From Polytrichum commune (Eukaryota > Streptophyta > Polytrichopsida > Polytrichales > Polytrichaceae): a stretch of DNA of 60,000 bases. The notes under the pieces were generated by a model, which was not told the DNA's origin, searched no databases, and was given only the letters and a program-made list of their open reading frames with translations. Shown here in pieces: positions 43,840 to 56,445 of this stretch. The stretch is taken from contig OX485806.1 of assembly GCA_950295325.1 (NCBI GenBank), positions 10,914,001 through 10,974,000 on the forward strand, in the 5' to 3' direction. Both the position numbers and the translations under genes were made by a program. Positions within the stretch are counted from its first letter, which is position 1, and each line of letters opens with the position of its first letter.

Positions 43840-46800
43840 ACTTGTTTCCACATTAGACAGGTCTCAGAATCAGGAGGTTGTTCATCATTGAACTCAGTTT
43901 GTAGGTATCCTGTACATTAATTCCAGGGCACAAACATTTACTCAGGTCTCTGGAGACTAGGATAGTGTAGCTCATCATCTAGGAACCTGCAAGGCTGAGC
44001 AAAGGCAGTTCTTTTGAGGACAGGTTGGGTTGATGCATGAAGGGCTTGGGGTGCCTACAAGTGATAATCTGGTAAGGGGTTTTGTCTTTGACCCTTTCCA
44101 TGATATTTCTTTGGCTTGTGCATCTATCCTTGATGTTTTGGAACACCCTCTTTAGTACTGTGGCACTAAGGTGCACCTGCTCATGGAAGATAGTGGGCTT
44201 TGTGAAGTTCATCTACCAATGAAGTAAATCGAGGCCTTCTTTTAAAGGAAGGTTCTGCGCGTTACAGTGATAATTCAAATTCTAATGTTAACTTTCAGGA
44301 TTGAGGACTTTCTGGTGGCTAGGACTTCAAAGTATAATGTAGGCTTTTCTTTCCAATTTGATAGACATGAGTTTCATTTATCCTTGCAAATTTCCACAGT
44401 GCAGCCTCGTAGCAGTATAGAGGTGCAGAGGACCTTATTATTTTATCATTTTTTCTCATACAAGCAGTTTTGTACTGTCAGCCTATGTCATGTGTACGAC
44501 TAACAACACTACACGGATGTTTACAAGTGCTTTTGAGGTGTACGAGTTGATATAATATCTACTTAAAATACTTTGGACTGTGATAGAGCTATGATTTTGT
44601 AGTCTTTTAAGCAGAAGTCTAGTTTGTGCAATTTATCTTGATCAAGCAAGAGCCAGTGTGCCATTGTGAAACCAAGAAGTCCATTTCTAGGGTTTTTGTG
44701 CTTTGTCGGATAGCAGCAAGTGTGGTAACCGATTTATAATGGTCTGCAAGATGTTGGATCCATGGTGTTTTTGCAAGCCCTTCGAGAAGGGAAGTCTCCT
44801 TGGGCCATATTGATTACTACCTCTCAGGTTTTTATATCTAAATCACCTCATAGTGGATATTAATTCCGAAGAAATGTTTCCTGAGAGGCCTATTGCAGCA
44901 TTGGTTTGTAGATTTCTTCTTTCTAGATCTAGGGTTCTCTTTCGCAATGTTCCATGACACCTGCTGGTTTTGGAGAGCTTTGTGGCCATTTCTCTTTTGA
45001 GCCCCTTGTGTGAAGAGTCTTCTTCTAAGGCTCTTACATATGGCTTTGTATTGTGGCATAAGAGGGTGAGGCGAATTGGGTCAGATGTGAAAATCATTGA
45101 TGAACAATGGTTAAGGTAGGCATGCCTAATTTGGTTACTTACCTAATTGTGAGTTGTATGTGGTTAGGTGTGGCTCCCAAGAATGATACCAAGAAGGAAT
45201 GTTTTCAAAATATATTGGACTATGTGATCAAAATATGATAACCATTTATAGGCTCAATAATTTTTTTTTTTTTTTGGGGGGGGGACTTACATGACCATTT
45301 AATGAACATGAGAAGCTTCACTTTGATAGTGAATAAGATAATCTTATGATCTTCAAAACTTTGAGGAAAGTGGGTCTAACCTCTATTTGGATTTGCCAAC
45401 CATTTTTTATGACCATAGGTTGATAGCAAGTTGGGTAGAAAATGCCCAATAATTATTTAATGAAATAAGGGCTTGGGTCATCTATAAAAAATGAGGAAAA
45501 ATAGGAAAAATATGAATATGAATATGTGTGTGTGTGTGCGCGTGTGTGTATATATATATATGGGCATAGAACATATCCTACATACAAATCCATGTATTGT
45601 ATCTTAATTTTAATTCATTCATGGTGGCGAGTACGTGACGTTAACCTTCAGGGTATAGGTCAAGCCATCTTAGTATGCTAATTAGGGTTGTGAACAATGT
45701 TTTATGTTGTTTTGTGCTCATGTTCAATAAAGGTTGTTTGAGAATTTGCAAGCATGGCTAAGAGGTAGAGGCAAATGAGTCACATGTCCAATCCTATTGA
45801 CAAGGATGAGAAATTAGTGAGCATTGCAAGGGATATTCAAGTTTTGAAGGCCCAAATTGAGAAAGATGGCATCAAATTTCCTAATATTTAAATATTTTGA
45901 CAATTAATTTTCCTTTCATTTAGGCCATTTGACTCAATAATTACCAAAATCATTTGGCTAGAATTATATTTTATTATTTTATGCCCAACCTACTCTTAGC
46001 CCATGGTAATCTTCACTTTGACTTGTTATACCTTTGCGTCTCCACATCAATTAGCAAACTTGAAATGTCAGTACGCTTGGATCTCAATTTCTAACTGAAT
46101 GAGAGACAATCTATGATTTGATATAACAATCAAAACTGTTTGTGGAGTTGGAAGCACTCACAGTAGGGCCGCATACCTTACATCTTGTGTGTAAATGATT
46201 TTTCTTTTTTTGTAGCTGTGGTTGAAAGTGGACTTAAACCATAACCACTATGACTCAAGTATGTAAACGCCCCCTTCAAATCTGGATGTTCAATCAAGAA
46301 CATCGCCTAGAGAAGACACACATAACTTAGGTTCTTTTACCTAGATGTGTGAACATGAATTTCTTGGATGAGAGAGAATTGTTGTGGACAAACATACCTC
46401 TCATCCATCCAACATAAAAACTCAACCCCTATACCTTTGTGGAGGCGGATTCATCTCTAATGCCTTGGATTAGTTTAATTCTGGTCTATAGAGCTAATTC
46501 CGGTGTCAAATCAACTAATAAAAGTAACATGCAGACTGCGTACTATTTCATGGCTTTATGTTGGATGAACTTTTCTATGTTATACCATTTCCGTCGACGA
46601 ACTCTGTTAGGGCTTCGGCTATTGCAAGCAGCTCTCCTTGTTCTCTCTTTCATATTTTCATGTTGTTCGAGCGTGTTCTAGGTGATTCAATTGTGCTTCT
46701 CCTGTCTTCACTCCAAATTTTTGTTTGAGCGATGTGGTTAGTGTAGCGCTCCAGTGTAATGTAGTGGTATAAATTTATCGGAGCGTGTCCAACCTGTACA

Positions 46801-47333
46801 GATCGCATGAGAATTGTGAGAGTTATATTGAAAGTGAAGCATCCTAGGGTTTCCTACAGCTGTCTTGCTTCTAATCGTCGCTTTCATTTGCCATGCTGTT
46901 TCACGCCTTTGAGGACGCGCAGGGGCTTGTGGATATTTCGCCTTTGAAGTGGACTACATGAGTAGTATGCACCTATTGAATATTTGTGGTCTTGTAATTT
47001 AACTTTCGTGGATGTTCGGTCCATGGAGTCATTCATTTGTTTAATGATCTTGTTCTATTGGATTCTATGTTTGGCGATGGTAAGTTCCAGGTTTGATAAT
47101 GTGTTCTTTCTAGATCTAGGGTTACCTGTCGCAACGTTTCATGCAGCTGCTGGTTTGGTAAGCTTTCTGGCCATTTCTTACGTGATCCCCTTGTGCAGTG
47201 AGTCTTCTTGTTATACCACTTTTGTACTGCTGCATGTGCTTGTTGCATTAGCTCCACAGTATCTGGCCAAGGTTTTATCTCTTGGCTGCTTTTTGCCTGA
47301 TATTAACATGAATCCCGATGATGCCAAAATTCC
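43840..47333. other. spacer with repeats downstream of DDR4
   Basis: The 3' UTR of DDR4 comes first. 44920-45060 and 47100-47250 share TTCTTTCTAGATCTAGGGTT, CGCAA(T/C)GTT(C/T)CATG, CTGCTGGTTTTGG and GAGTCTTCTT, a dispersed pair about 2.2 kb apart. A T15G9 junction lies at 45261-45284 and a (TG)n(TA)n microsatellite at 45524-45561. Open frames at 46439-46681 and 46984-47340 have hydrophobic stretches but no family resemblance. Confidence 0.45.
45112..45440. repeat. dispersed repeat family C, copy with T/G tract
   Basis: It begins TAAGGTAGGCATGCCTAATT, with GTATGTGGTTAGGTGTGGCT, TATTGGACTATGTGATCAAA and TTATAGGCTCAATAAT, then a run of 15 T and 9 G, and TTCACTTTGATAGTG. The right end is uncertain. 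Confidence 0.6.
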
Positions 47334-48680
47334 ATGCTAATCCTTATTCCAAGAGTACAGCAAGAAATCCGATTGAGAGAAGTGGTTGACAGATGCGTGT
47401 TCTCTCATTCTTGAGAACATAACATTGGTATGGTGCTTTTATCTGCACTTTACATTAGCAGTGTCTTGGAGGAGTTTGGTCGACGTTCCTCTGTTGTTTA
47501 GCATGCCATGCAGCACACGCCTGTTGATGGTACTTGATACTGCTAAAATGAAGCTCGATGGTGACATAATACCATGCTAGTCCCGATTTCATGATGACAG
47601 CAAAAAATGCAATTGAGGGGAAGGGGTTGAGAGATGCAAGAACTCTCATTCTTGAGATCATTCCATCGGTAGGAAGCTTTTATTTGCACTTTTTAAGGTA
47701 TGCATGGCTTAATCGAACACTAGGTAGCATTATGCTGACTATGTAATTGATCGCTGTATGGTAACGTTTGTAGTCAAGAACGGACTTAAAAAAAGACCCG
47801 TCATGATGAAATTGGACTATGTACTCAAAATAAGGACACCATTCTGGGTTCAGTAGATGACACCATGAAGAGGGCTCTGTTATTAATCAAGTATAACAAT
47901 GATTCACAATTGCTAACCAGATCTGACAATTCGTGATCCCATATAGTGTCCGAGGATGTTTTTGGACATAATCGGTTGAGATCTTAGTGTTTTCCAAGTC
48001 TAACTGGTTACATCTTCCGGTTTTTCTTTACTAATTTGAGGCATATTCTTTACATTCCTCTTATATGACCGATAATTTTCATGCAGTCTTGAACTTCAAC
48101 CAGTTGTTTCTCAAACTCAACCAGTTTATCTGTAACTAGCGGCCGGTTCTCCCTGTTCATTGATCCCATATAATGGCCAGAGGTGTATATGGAGTTGGAA
48201 ATGTCTGTTATAGGCCTGCTTACCTTACATTAGCAGTTTCTTTGAGGAGTTTCACCAATGTTCCTATATTGTTCAGCATGCTGTGCAACACAGGCTTGTT
48301 GATGGTACCATGAAGATGATTCCCGATGATGACAAAATACCATGCTAATCCTGATTTCATGATTACAGCAAGATATCCGATTGAGGGAAATTATTGAGAG
48401 GCAAAAGCCTTATTCTTCAGAACATTACATTGGTACGATGATGTCATTTGCACTCTACAGTAGCAGTTTCTCTGAGGAGTTTGGCCGATGTTCCTATGTT
48501 TAGCATGCTTTGATTGAATACCGATTGAGGGGAAGTGGTTGAGAGATGCAAGAACTCTCATTTTTTAGAACATTGCAATGTGTTTGCACTTCATAGTAGC
48601 ATTTTCTGAGGAGTTTGGCAGATGTTCCTATGTTGTTTAGTATGCCATGCATCATAGGTTTATCGATAGTACTTGATACA
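47334..48680. repeat. array of about 240-bp units (family E), interrupted by element C
   Basis: The units share CCATGCTAATCC, GATTTCATGATGACAGCAA, CCGATTGAGGGGAAGTGG, GAACTCTCATTCTTGAGA, TTAGCAGTTTCTTGAGGAG, GATGTTCCTATGTTG and TTTAGCATGCCATGCA. Starts are near 47334, 47575, 48346 and 48521, and a further part lies at about 50104-50235. A family C element (47696-48225) splits the second unit. Confidence 0.7.
47696..48225. mobile_element. element C inserted in a family E unit (about 530 bp)
   Basis: The left end AGGTATGCATGGC and the right end in reverse complement AGGTAAGCAGGCC are inverted. Undisturbed units read GCACTTTACATTAGCAG. Here GCACTTTTTA precedes and TTACATTAGCAG follows the element, so TTA (or TA) is duplicated. 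Internal phrases TTGGACTATGTACTCAAAAT and TTCAGTAGATGACACCATGAAGA link it to family C. Confidence 0.65.
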
Positions 48681-48819
48681 CAACATGTTGTAACTTGTTC
48701 TACTCTCCACTGATAAACCAAGAACTGGCTAATCAAACTTGCTGTGAACTTTGAAGAGTTTAATTTCACCATTCATGCAGCACAATGCAGGGTAGCAAGA
48801 TTAACTTGGTATGCCTATC

Positions 48820-49172
48820 AAGGTATGTGGGCACTTCCAATACCATAGACAATTATGATTGTTATGTGATCAGAAGTTGGAATTGTCTCATTCACTAAGC
48901 AATTTGATCTTGCGGATTGTCAATTCAAGTAAGATTTAGGTTGAGAGATGTGAACTATGAGAGGTCAAGTTGAAGATTCTCTTTCTCTTTAATTGATCAC
49001 ATAGGCCCTCCCAATTGTGCTGCCTATAAAACTTGGAATGGGTCATAGTTTGAGTAGATAATCCAATCTAGTCGTACAAAATGTCTTTCAACTACAAACC
49101 TTGCCATATGCCACTCCAATAATAGGTATTCAATTAAGAAGAGTGACCAAATAAGGCCCAAGTATGTACCTT
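48820..49172. mobile_element. MITE-like element C, second copy (about 353 bp)
   Basis: The left end is AAGGTATGTGGGC; the right end in reverse complement is AAGGTACATACTTGGGCC. The three bases before AGGTATG and after TACCT are both TCA, a 3-bp target duplication. The body aligns with 15508-15900 in the same orientation. Confidence 0.72.
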
Positions 49173-51690
49173 CATCATACTTGACATGGATTGGTATATT
49201 GTGGAATGAAATATTACACGGCTTGGGTTTTGCAACGTCTATGTATTTCCATCCCAGAGCTCAAGGCAATGGACTTTCATCTTTGTGAAATGAAGTCTAT
49301 TTATGTGGTTCCAAGAATATCACTCCAAGGGTTATTAATTTTATCATGACTACAATCCGCACTTATAGGAGCTCTCTTGATCTTTCAACTCTCTTGGATC
49401 TCTGTTAAATTTTAAATCTCATTTTTAGTTTTTCCACGTTTAATCATTACTGTGTCTCTCTTAGTCACACTTTGGAACATTATTGGATCTCTCATAATTC
49501 TAGCTTTGAATTGGTATCAGATCTCTCTTAGTATTTTATCTCTCTTTTGGATTTCTTTCAAGTATTAGATCTCATTCTTGGTTTCTTCACTTTGAATCAT
49601 TATTGGATCTCTCTGAGTTTTTAAATTTCCAATCAATTTTGGAATACTTTTTGATATAAGTTAGTCACAAATAGTTCTTTTGATCTTGAACCTTTCTTAC
49701 CCTCCATAACAAAGTAAAACTTGAACATGAACTAACTATTGACTACTCCATCACATATAAGTTAATTTTTGCATCAATACTACTCACCTATTTTACCTCA
49801 ATATGGTTGGAAAACCATAATCAATGATCATCGTGTGCATATGCTTTCCTTTTTTCCTTTGAAAATAGTAAAGAGGGGACAAGGAGGGCATGCCCACCAA
49901 CTTGCAACCGACCCTTTAAAACAAACCCCATCCCACACACCCGATGGATTCATCCGGAATATGTTATTGGATGAGCTTATGTACATGATGCGAATTTCTG
50001 GACTTGAATCATTTTGTGAGCCTTACTTACATGGTTGGTAAGCTTGAGCTAATATGGCTTGTGGGGAGTACATCACTCCATAATATTTATGTGACCCTGC
50101 TATTTGTTGATAGATGCAAGAACTCATTCTTGAGAACATTGTGATGTGTTTGCACTTTGACATACAATAATATGGTCTTTGAGAAGTTTGGCTGGTGTTC
50201 CTATCGTCACATGTTTGTCAATGGCACTTGATACACACATGTTGTAACATGTTGTTCTACTCCCTAGTGATAAATGGAGAATTGGTCAATTTGACATATT
50301 GTGAACAAATAATAACAAACAATGCATCAAATTGAAGTTGATGTTAGTTGTTGGGGTCACCATTCTTTTGATGTCATAAATTTTAGTGTCTTTTCTATTG
50401 TAATCATGCCATTTTTATGTTCTTGGTGTACCAAACACGTGTTTAAGAAAACATTAACTTGAATCAATTTACAGGAGATAGTGTAACATGATGAAATTAC
50501 ACTAAATTTGTATTTAGTGTCACCAATTCCGCTTGTCTTGTTCATTCTTCATTCTAAAGCGCCCATGTAGTGCCAAGGACACTAAAAGTGAACCTAACAT
50601 TATTTGTCATTCCTTGTGAAAAAATTTGGGCGTTATAGATTTGACAGTGCTGCAATGACTATCACGTACTAAGTGATTTTTCATCCAATTTTTGATCATC
50701 CATGACAATATTATATTGCAAAATTATTAAGATGTAAAATATTCCAAACTTTGTTTCAATAATTGGCATGAATTCCATACATTATGTCATAGAAGAGTGC
50801 GTGACCAAAAACAAGCACAAAGCTGCATACCAACAACCCCACAGAGCAAGTAGGGTTTTGGACAATGGATGAACAAAAAGTAAGTTGTGATGACCATATT
50901 TGTATTATACTTATTCATAAGAAGTGTCATTAGAAAAGTTATCACTATATCATAAAATACACCCTAACCTATGTAATGTCATCCTTGGTAATGTCACTCC
51001 CTCTCTTATATCCCAAAATCCTAGGGAACGGATGTGCTCAGTTTAAATCTCCCTCCTTGTCATCACATTTTCCTCTCATATATCACGGGTTTTGACACAA
51101 ACTTAATCCAGTGGCCTAAAATAAATTCTAACATGCCAAAGAGTGCTTCCTGTTTCAGCTTTTATTAAATGATCATTCTTGAAAATGCTGCCACATGGCA
51201 GTCTAACACTGCACAAGACACATCCAATTTCCGTGTGGATATTATAGTTTGACATTAGCAAAGATGAACCATTAAGGCATCTTACCTGTTATCCAAGTCC
51301 AAAATGTCCACGTCCAAATGCAAACCATAACTTTCACTTCAAGCATTCAGGAAAACTTCATTCACCTTCACTCTCATGCTCCTCATTTGGATTTTGCTAA
51401 TGTGCTGATTTACTATTTATGTTGTTATCAAACCTCTACATATGCTGAAATCCAAAAAATGTCAAATTGGGTACACTCACCTTAAAGCGCACTGCATGAA
51501 ATGCCCTGCAAATAGCACTGCTTAGAAAATTTTAAGCTGGAAGAATATATTTGATAATTGATCTCTACAGAGAGATGTTCCCAACAGTTAAATACAGGTA
51601 ACTCCAAGTGAAAGACCCTTAGTATAGATTCATGTAACTTTGAAGACATCCTCAACACGGTGCACGTCCAGGTTAACTCTGGATAGCATA
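49173..51690. other. AT-rich spacer downstream of PPR5
   Basis: About 49380-49620 repeats GGATCTCT(C/T)TTAG / TTGGATTTCTTTCA-type phrases every 50-70 bases. 50104-50235 is a family E fragment. Element A copy 3 occupies 50498 to about 50968. 50950-51110 matches 31505-31680. The 3' UTR of PPR5 ends here. I see no other gene. Confidence 0.45.
50498..50968. mobile_element. MITE-like element A, copy 3, with inserted and diverged right part
   Basis: It starts TACACTAAATTTGTATTTAG and shares TTTGTCATTCCTTGTGAAA, TTTTCATCCAA, CATCCATGACAATATT, AGTAGGGTTTTGG and AAGAAGTGTCATTAGAAAAG with copies 1 and 2. About 110 bases after 50720 are extra. The right inverted end is not recognisable, so this copy is old or truncated. 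Confidence 0.65.
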
Positions 51691-54600
51691 CTATACATCT
51701 ACATTGCTCTGGCACATCAGAGTGTCAGTACTTGAACTCTCATTTGAATCAATGCCATCCCCCTCTAGAATCACGTCACTTTCGCCACATCTTTCATTCC
51801 AACTCGACTCAAATAGGTCCAGAAATTCAACAAAGGCAGCTTCAGTTGGTAACACACCCGCCATCTTCATGTGTTCCAAAAGTCTCTCCATGTCTTCCAG
51901 TCGATTCTGCTTCCCATAAGCCCTGTTTTGACATTCCAAAGATGTCAGTTGCCCCCAATGACATCACTCTGGGAAACTGAGAATCATCTGAGTAATTTCA
52001 ACAGCCAGTGAGCATAAACCTAATTTGAAACAGAAATTTTCTGAAGGACATACTGACAATGTTTTCTGAGAGAATCTCCAACAGTAACTGCAATATTATT
52101 CTTTCTGGGTTTTTGTGGAGCAAATTTGCATACTCTTCCCACCAACAAATCTTATTAAAAGTCCTTGCCAGCAATTATTGAGAGAGGCAGCCCTCTATAC
52201 CCAATTCACCCCCAAAAAATCGAGTGACCTAAGAGGGTTATCTCTTTCTCAAGAATCAGCTGCCAATGAAGATTTGGACTTTATGGTGGGATGAGCACAC
52301 ACCATTGGCCCCAAAAAGTTTGAAAGCTGATAATTGAGAGAATTATTTTACAGTCACCATAGGAGATGCTCTAACTTTTGAATTCAAAACCCCGCACACG
52401 AATCTCAAGTAAAATCAACAACCTAGAAGACTTAGATTACTCAGATTTCATAGGGCGTAGGGTGAAGAGTAGGTTGGTACCTTAGCACGATTAAATACAA
52501 CGGTGCATTTGGCCGTTTAAACCAGTTCTTGACCTTATATAGGAGTTCCTCAGCTTCTTCAAAGAGATTATGTTTACAATAAGCCTCTAATATGGCCCTC
52601 AAAGTGGCCAACCGAGGTTTTTCACCCGCTTCCAAGATGTCAGTCAGGCGCTCTAACATTAATTGGAAGGCACCCGCATGGGCATAACCGATCACTAGAA
52701 ACTCGTATGTTGCAAGGTTGGGCTTGAAAAATGCAGCTTCCATCCTCCCAAGAGACCATTCCATTTTTTCCAAGTCTCCTGCCCTGGCATAACTATAGAT
52801 TATTATGTTGTATGTATTAAAGTCAGGCTTATGTCTAGACTTTGCGCCCTTCATACTCTTCAGAACCTGCAACCCAAAAATTACCCAGCAACTAATCACT
52901 CAAAAGGTGAAAACAAGTAGAATGCAAGTACATTGCAAGGAAATCTCATCTGCTAATCATCTTGTACTGTTTAACATCCTAGGGGAAGTGGGTGCAGATC
53001 TAATAGTGTCTGTTTCAGGCCACTTACCTGCGTGAAGGATTTTCCAGTTTCCAACTGGATTCAAAAAGAAATAATATGCATGTTGCAGGCATGTACACGC
53101 ACTTGGTCAATCACAATTGCAGAAGGGTGAAGAATGCTCACTTGCTCCATCTTGGCAAAGGCTTTTGCCCTGCCATAGGCATCAATTAGTGTATTGTAAG
53201 TCACCAAGTCAGGCTTACAATGTTCTCCCCTCATCATTGTTAATGTTTTCTCCATTTCATCATAGTTTCCAGTCTTGCCATAGGCATCGATAACTCCATT
53301 GTATGAAAAAATATCTGGATATATGTGCGCAGCTACCATCTCTTTGAAAAAGCCCTGCACTCGCTCAACCTCACCAGACTGCGCACACGCTCTCAGGAAA
53401 ATGTTGTATGTTACCAAATTAGGCAGGCATCTGCAAAATAAACACAAACATACTGCGCATTACAAAAAGCACACGAGGTCTGTAGGTTTGTAGCATATGC
53501 ACCACATCTACGTCTGAATTTGGATTCCTATAAACAGGGGAACACACCCCCACCAACGTTCATCACTCCAAGGCATTGGTTTGAGAAACTGAGGGCTGTG
53601 TTCATCTTTGAATCTGAATTATGTCTTGATCTGCTCACTTAACAAGGAGGGCAATGATGCCATGTTCCGCTCCCAGTTGCTTTTACAATTATTAGAAACA
53701 GACAGAAATATACATTTATATACACACAGACAGACACATGAGCAGATAATGAAAGCAACCATATGTGAGGTGTCTGAAATCCGTTGCACAATTGACCTGT
53801 GTAGCACGCAATCCACCTCAACTTAGGCCCCTATTACACTAGAGCTAGAGTTAAGAGCTCAAACTTGCAACTTTCATGAGTTTGATAATTGGAATTGACA
53901 AGCTTTCATCCATATCTCAAACTATTAAGAGCTTTGACCAATCTCCTAGTTCTCAATAGTTTGAGCGAGTGTAAAGTGGCCATGCTCAAAGGGGGGAATG
54001 ATACTAAAGAAATGAGCTATCATGACAAACCAAAGGATACTTGAAAGCCCATTGGCTTGGGGCCCACAAAGGAGAGCACAAACTCTAAACATCTCAAAGC
54101 TCCCTCATGGAGGTGCTTAGGATTTTGACTAAGAATTGTCATAGTCGTTCCCTGTGGCACCTATCAAGGCACTATGTTAAAAGCTTGAGTGTAAAGTGGA
54201 CTTGAATGAACATGCATACGTGAGAGGCTACCCACCGATGAGAGGGCTCCTGTCTTTGAACTCTCAATCTCTCTAGCGTAAAGGGGCCTTACATAGCAAG
54301 ACATACAAAATAGATATGAAAAAGTTCAGGAAAATATTGTACTTGGGTTTCGCCTTCATTTCTTGAAGAAGTTCCACAGCTTTTTCAAAACCTCGACCCT
54401 GCTCTCTGCTCCGTAAATAAGCAGTTATAAGCGCATTGTATAATGATGTGTCTGGACGATGACCACTTCTCTTTACTTCACCAAATAACCACACTGCCAG
54501 CCGTAGCTGCTTTGCCTTCCCCATGATAGAGATGAGTTTGGAGTAGAATCCGTTGTCTGGTCTGTACCACTTCTGCCTTTGCATCCACCTAAAAATCTGC

Positions 54601-56445
54601 AACACGTCTCTACATCAACTCCACATCCAAAGACATATACTCTGATCTTAAAGATTAGGATAGCCATATCATCACAGTTCCCTACAGTGTTTGCTAATTC
54701 TTCACAGTTTTCTGTTGAGTGGAACTTTGGTCTCAAATATGCAACATAATAGCCTTGGCTAGTATAAGGACTTTAATACTTGCAACTTAACCCATAAGCA
54801 TCTGAGAGGCCTCCCAATACAGAAAAACATGTATTTGAGCCACATACTTCTATTTTAAGTCAATTGTGTCGAAAGTGACCTTATCTTCAATTAACTCTTT
54901 CTTCAAGTGTGAATTTCAAATTGGTTAAATGACTTGATGTTATTGAAGATTTGGGTTCAAATATACAGCCCGGGTGCCCTTTGATGCAAATATATACTTA
55001 CTATTTTGATCATCAAATGTCACATATGAGTATATTTGATTTTCTCCTTGACATGAGGTAAGTACTAAGTAAAGTTTCAAAACCATAAATATATCTAAAG
55101 AAGATGATTTAAAGACTTGGTGAAGCTCATAGGAATTTTGTATATAGGTCATACATTGAGCCCATTAGGCCTTTAAGGATTAAGGTAGCCACCATGTCAT
55201 CCAAGATCATCATTCCATGGAATACAGAGCATTCACCTCCTTACCAAGCAGTATTAGGAGGGCAGGTACGGGAGGCACAATTGGGTAGACCATTGCGTGG
55301 AGAGGTCAGCCGATAACAAAAACCACAATTTGACATTGACAATTGCACGGAACCTAAAGCAATTGAGTCACCTTGACATAGTGGTTTCTTGTTCATTGAC
55401 CCAACAATGTCCTTTATTGCCAAAGGAGGTAAACAGGTCTTAGATTCTTCTTACTTATTCAGACTCCACACACACACACACACACACACACAAACACTAT
55501 GTTTCTGAACTTCAGTGGACTTTCTGTTACCTCAAGTGCAAGAATCCACTTTTGTTGTTTTCCAAGGCTGTCCAGCACAGTAAACCAATCAGATGGCTTC
55601 AAATTTTGTGCTTGATTTTCGAGAACCTGCAATAAATGATAATAATCTCAGTTAAGCTACATCATGAGAGCCCTCACAAGCACACCTCACAAGCACATCT
55701 AAAATGAGAAGTCGAAGATACAAGCAATACAATACAATACGTTCCAAAGCTTTAGATTACGTACACAACACAAAGCAATCAAAAACTAGCAACCCTCTGG
55801 AGACTAAGAACTCAATTTTTGTATAGCATTGGACTAAGACCTTAATTTCATCGCCATAAGGAAACCAGGAGAGATAAGACAGAACCCTAGAGTGGGAAAT
55901 AAACAAAGCCAAAAGTTTAGTTTATTCGAAAGACCACGTGAATTTTGCCAAGAGGGATTAGACAAGCTCTCCTCTTAAGAATACCAATGGAACTCAATGG
56001 GTTTATTCATGCGTTACCAAACTTTACAACTTCTGATGCCATACACTCAATCAATGCCACAGAGGTATACCTGTTGCACATTCGAGCCGCTCGAGGTCAA
56101 AAGGCGAAGAATCTCAACTGTGGAGAATTGGGATTTCATCTCGGATTTCTTGGAACTCCATCCGGCATGAACTACCGTCGTCGACCCTAAATCTCGGCAA
56201 CCCCGCCCAAGTGTAAAACTCCTCAAGCTCGCGCGGTCGCTGCCGCCGCCGCCAAATCTGCAAGCGTGTTGTAGATGGTGATGTGGCTCGGCATTTGCCG
56301 GCCTCCAATTCGACTCGACGCCTGCTCTTCCTGCCATATTCTTCCATGGTAGGGAGGAAACCTGCTCGCATTTCCTGCCACAGGAACTAAACCCTAACAT
56401 TGTTTTCCACTCCACAATGATACGGGGCGAATTCAGCACCTCCAT
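51691..56445 (-). CDS. PPR5: chloroplast PPR protein, PPR5/EMB2453 type
   Basis: Six exons on the minus strand, 56445-56071, 55626-55531, 54596-54343, 53430-53142, 52866-52481 and 51922-51691, encode 543 residues with all phases closing. Exon 1 (125 residues) is Arg/Ser-rich and ends in FSTVEILRLLTSSGSNVQQ, consistent with a plastid transit peptide plus linker. P-type pentatricopeptide repeats follow: IFRWMQRQKWYRPDNGFYSK, RPDTSLYNALITAYLRSREQ, LPNLVTYNIFLRACAQSGEV, YPDIFSYNGVIDAYGKTGNY, KPDLVTYNTLIDAYGRAKAF, KPDFNTYNIIIYSYARAGDL and KPNLATYEFLVIGYAHAGAF, then two or more looser ones. An acidic C-terminus (GESDVILEGDGIDSNESS) ends it. The WMQRQKWYRPDNG repeat and overall order match Arabidopsis At4g39620 (EMB2453) and maize PPR5, which stabilise and help splice plastid trnG-UCC. 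No E, DYW or SMR domain is present. Confidence 0.88.
52068..52371. mobile_element. degenerate Harbinger-like MITE in PPR5 intron 5
   Basis: The left end GAGAATCTCCAACAGTAACTG and the right end in reverse complement GAGCATCTCCTATGGTGACTG are imperfect inverted repeats. They resemble the ends of the perfect element at 58444-58828. No clear target duplication remains. Confidence 0.5.
55467..55492. repeat. (CA)n microsatellite in PPR5 intron 2
   Basis: About 12 CA repeats, 39 bases downstream (on the minus strand) of the exon 2 donor. Confidence 0.9.

Noticed and set aside
46439-47340. Possible membrane-protein frames
   Set aside because: Hydrophobic stretches come from T-rich DNA; part belongs to a dispersed repeat shared with 44.9-45.1 kb, and no family is recognised.
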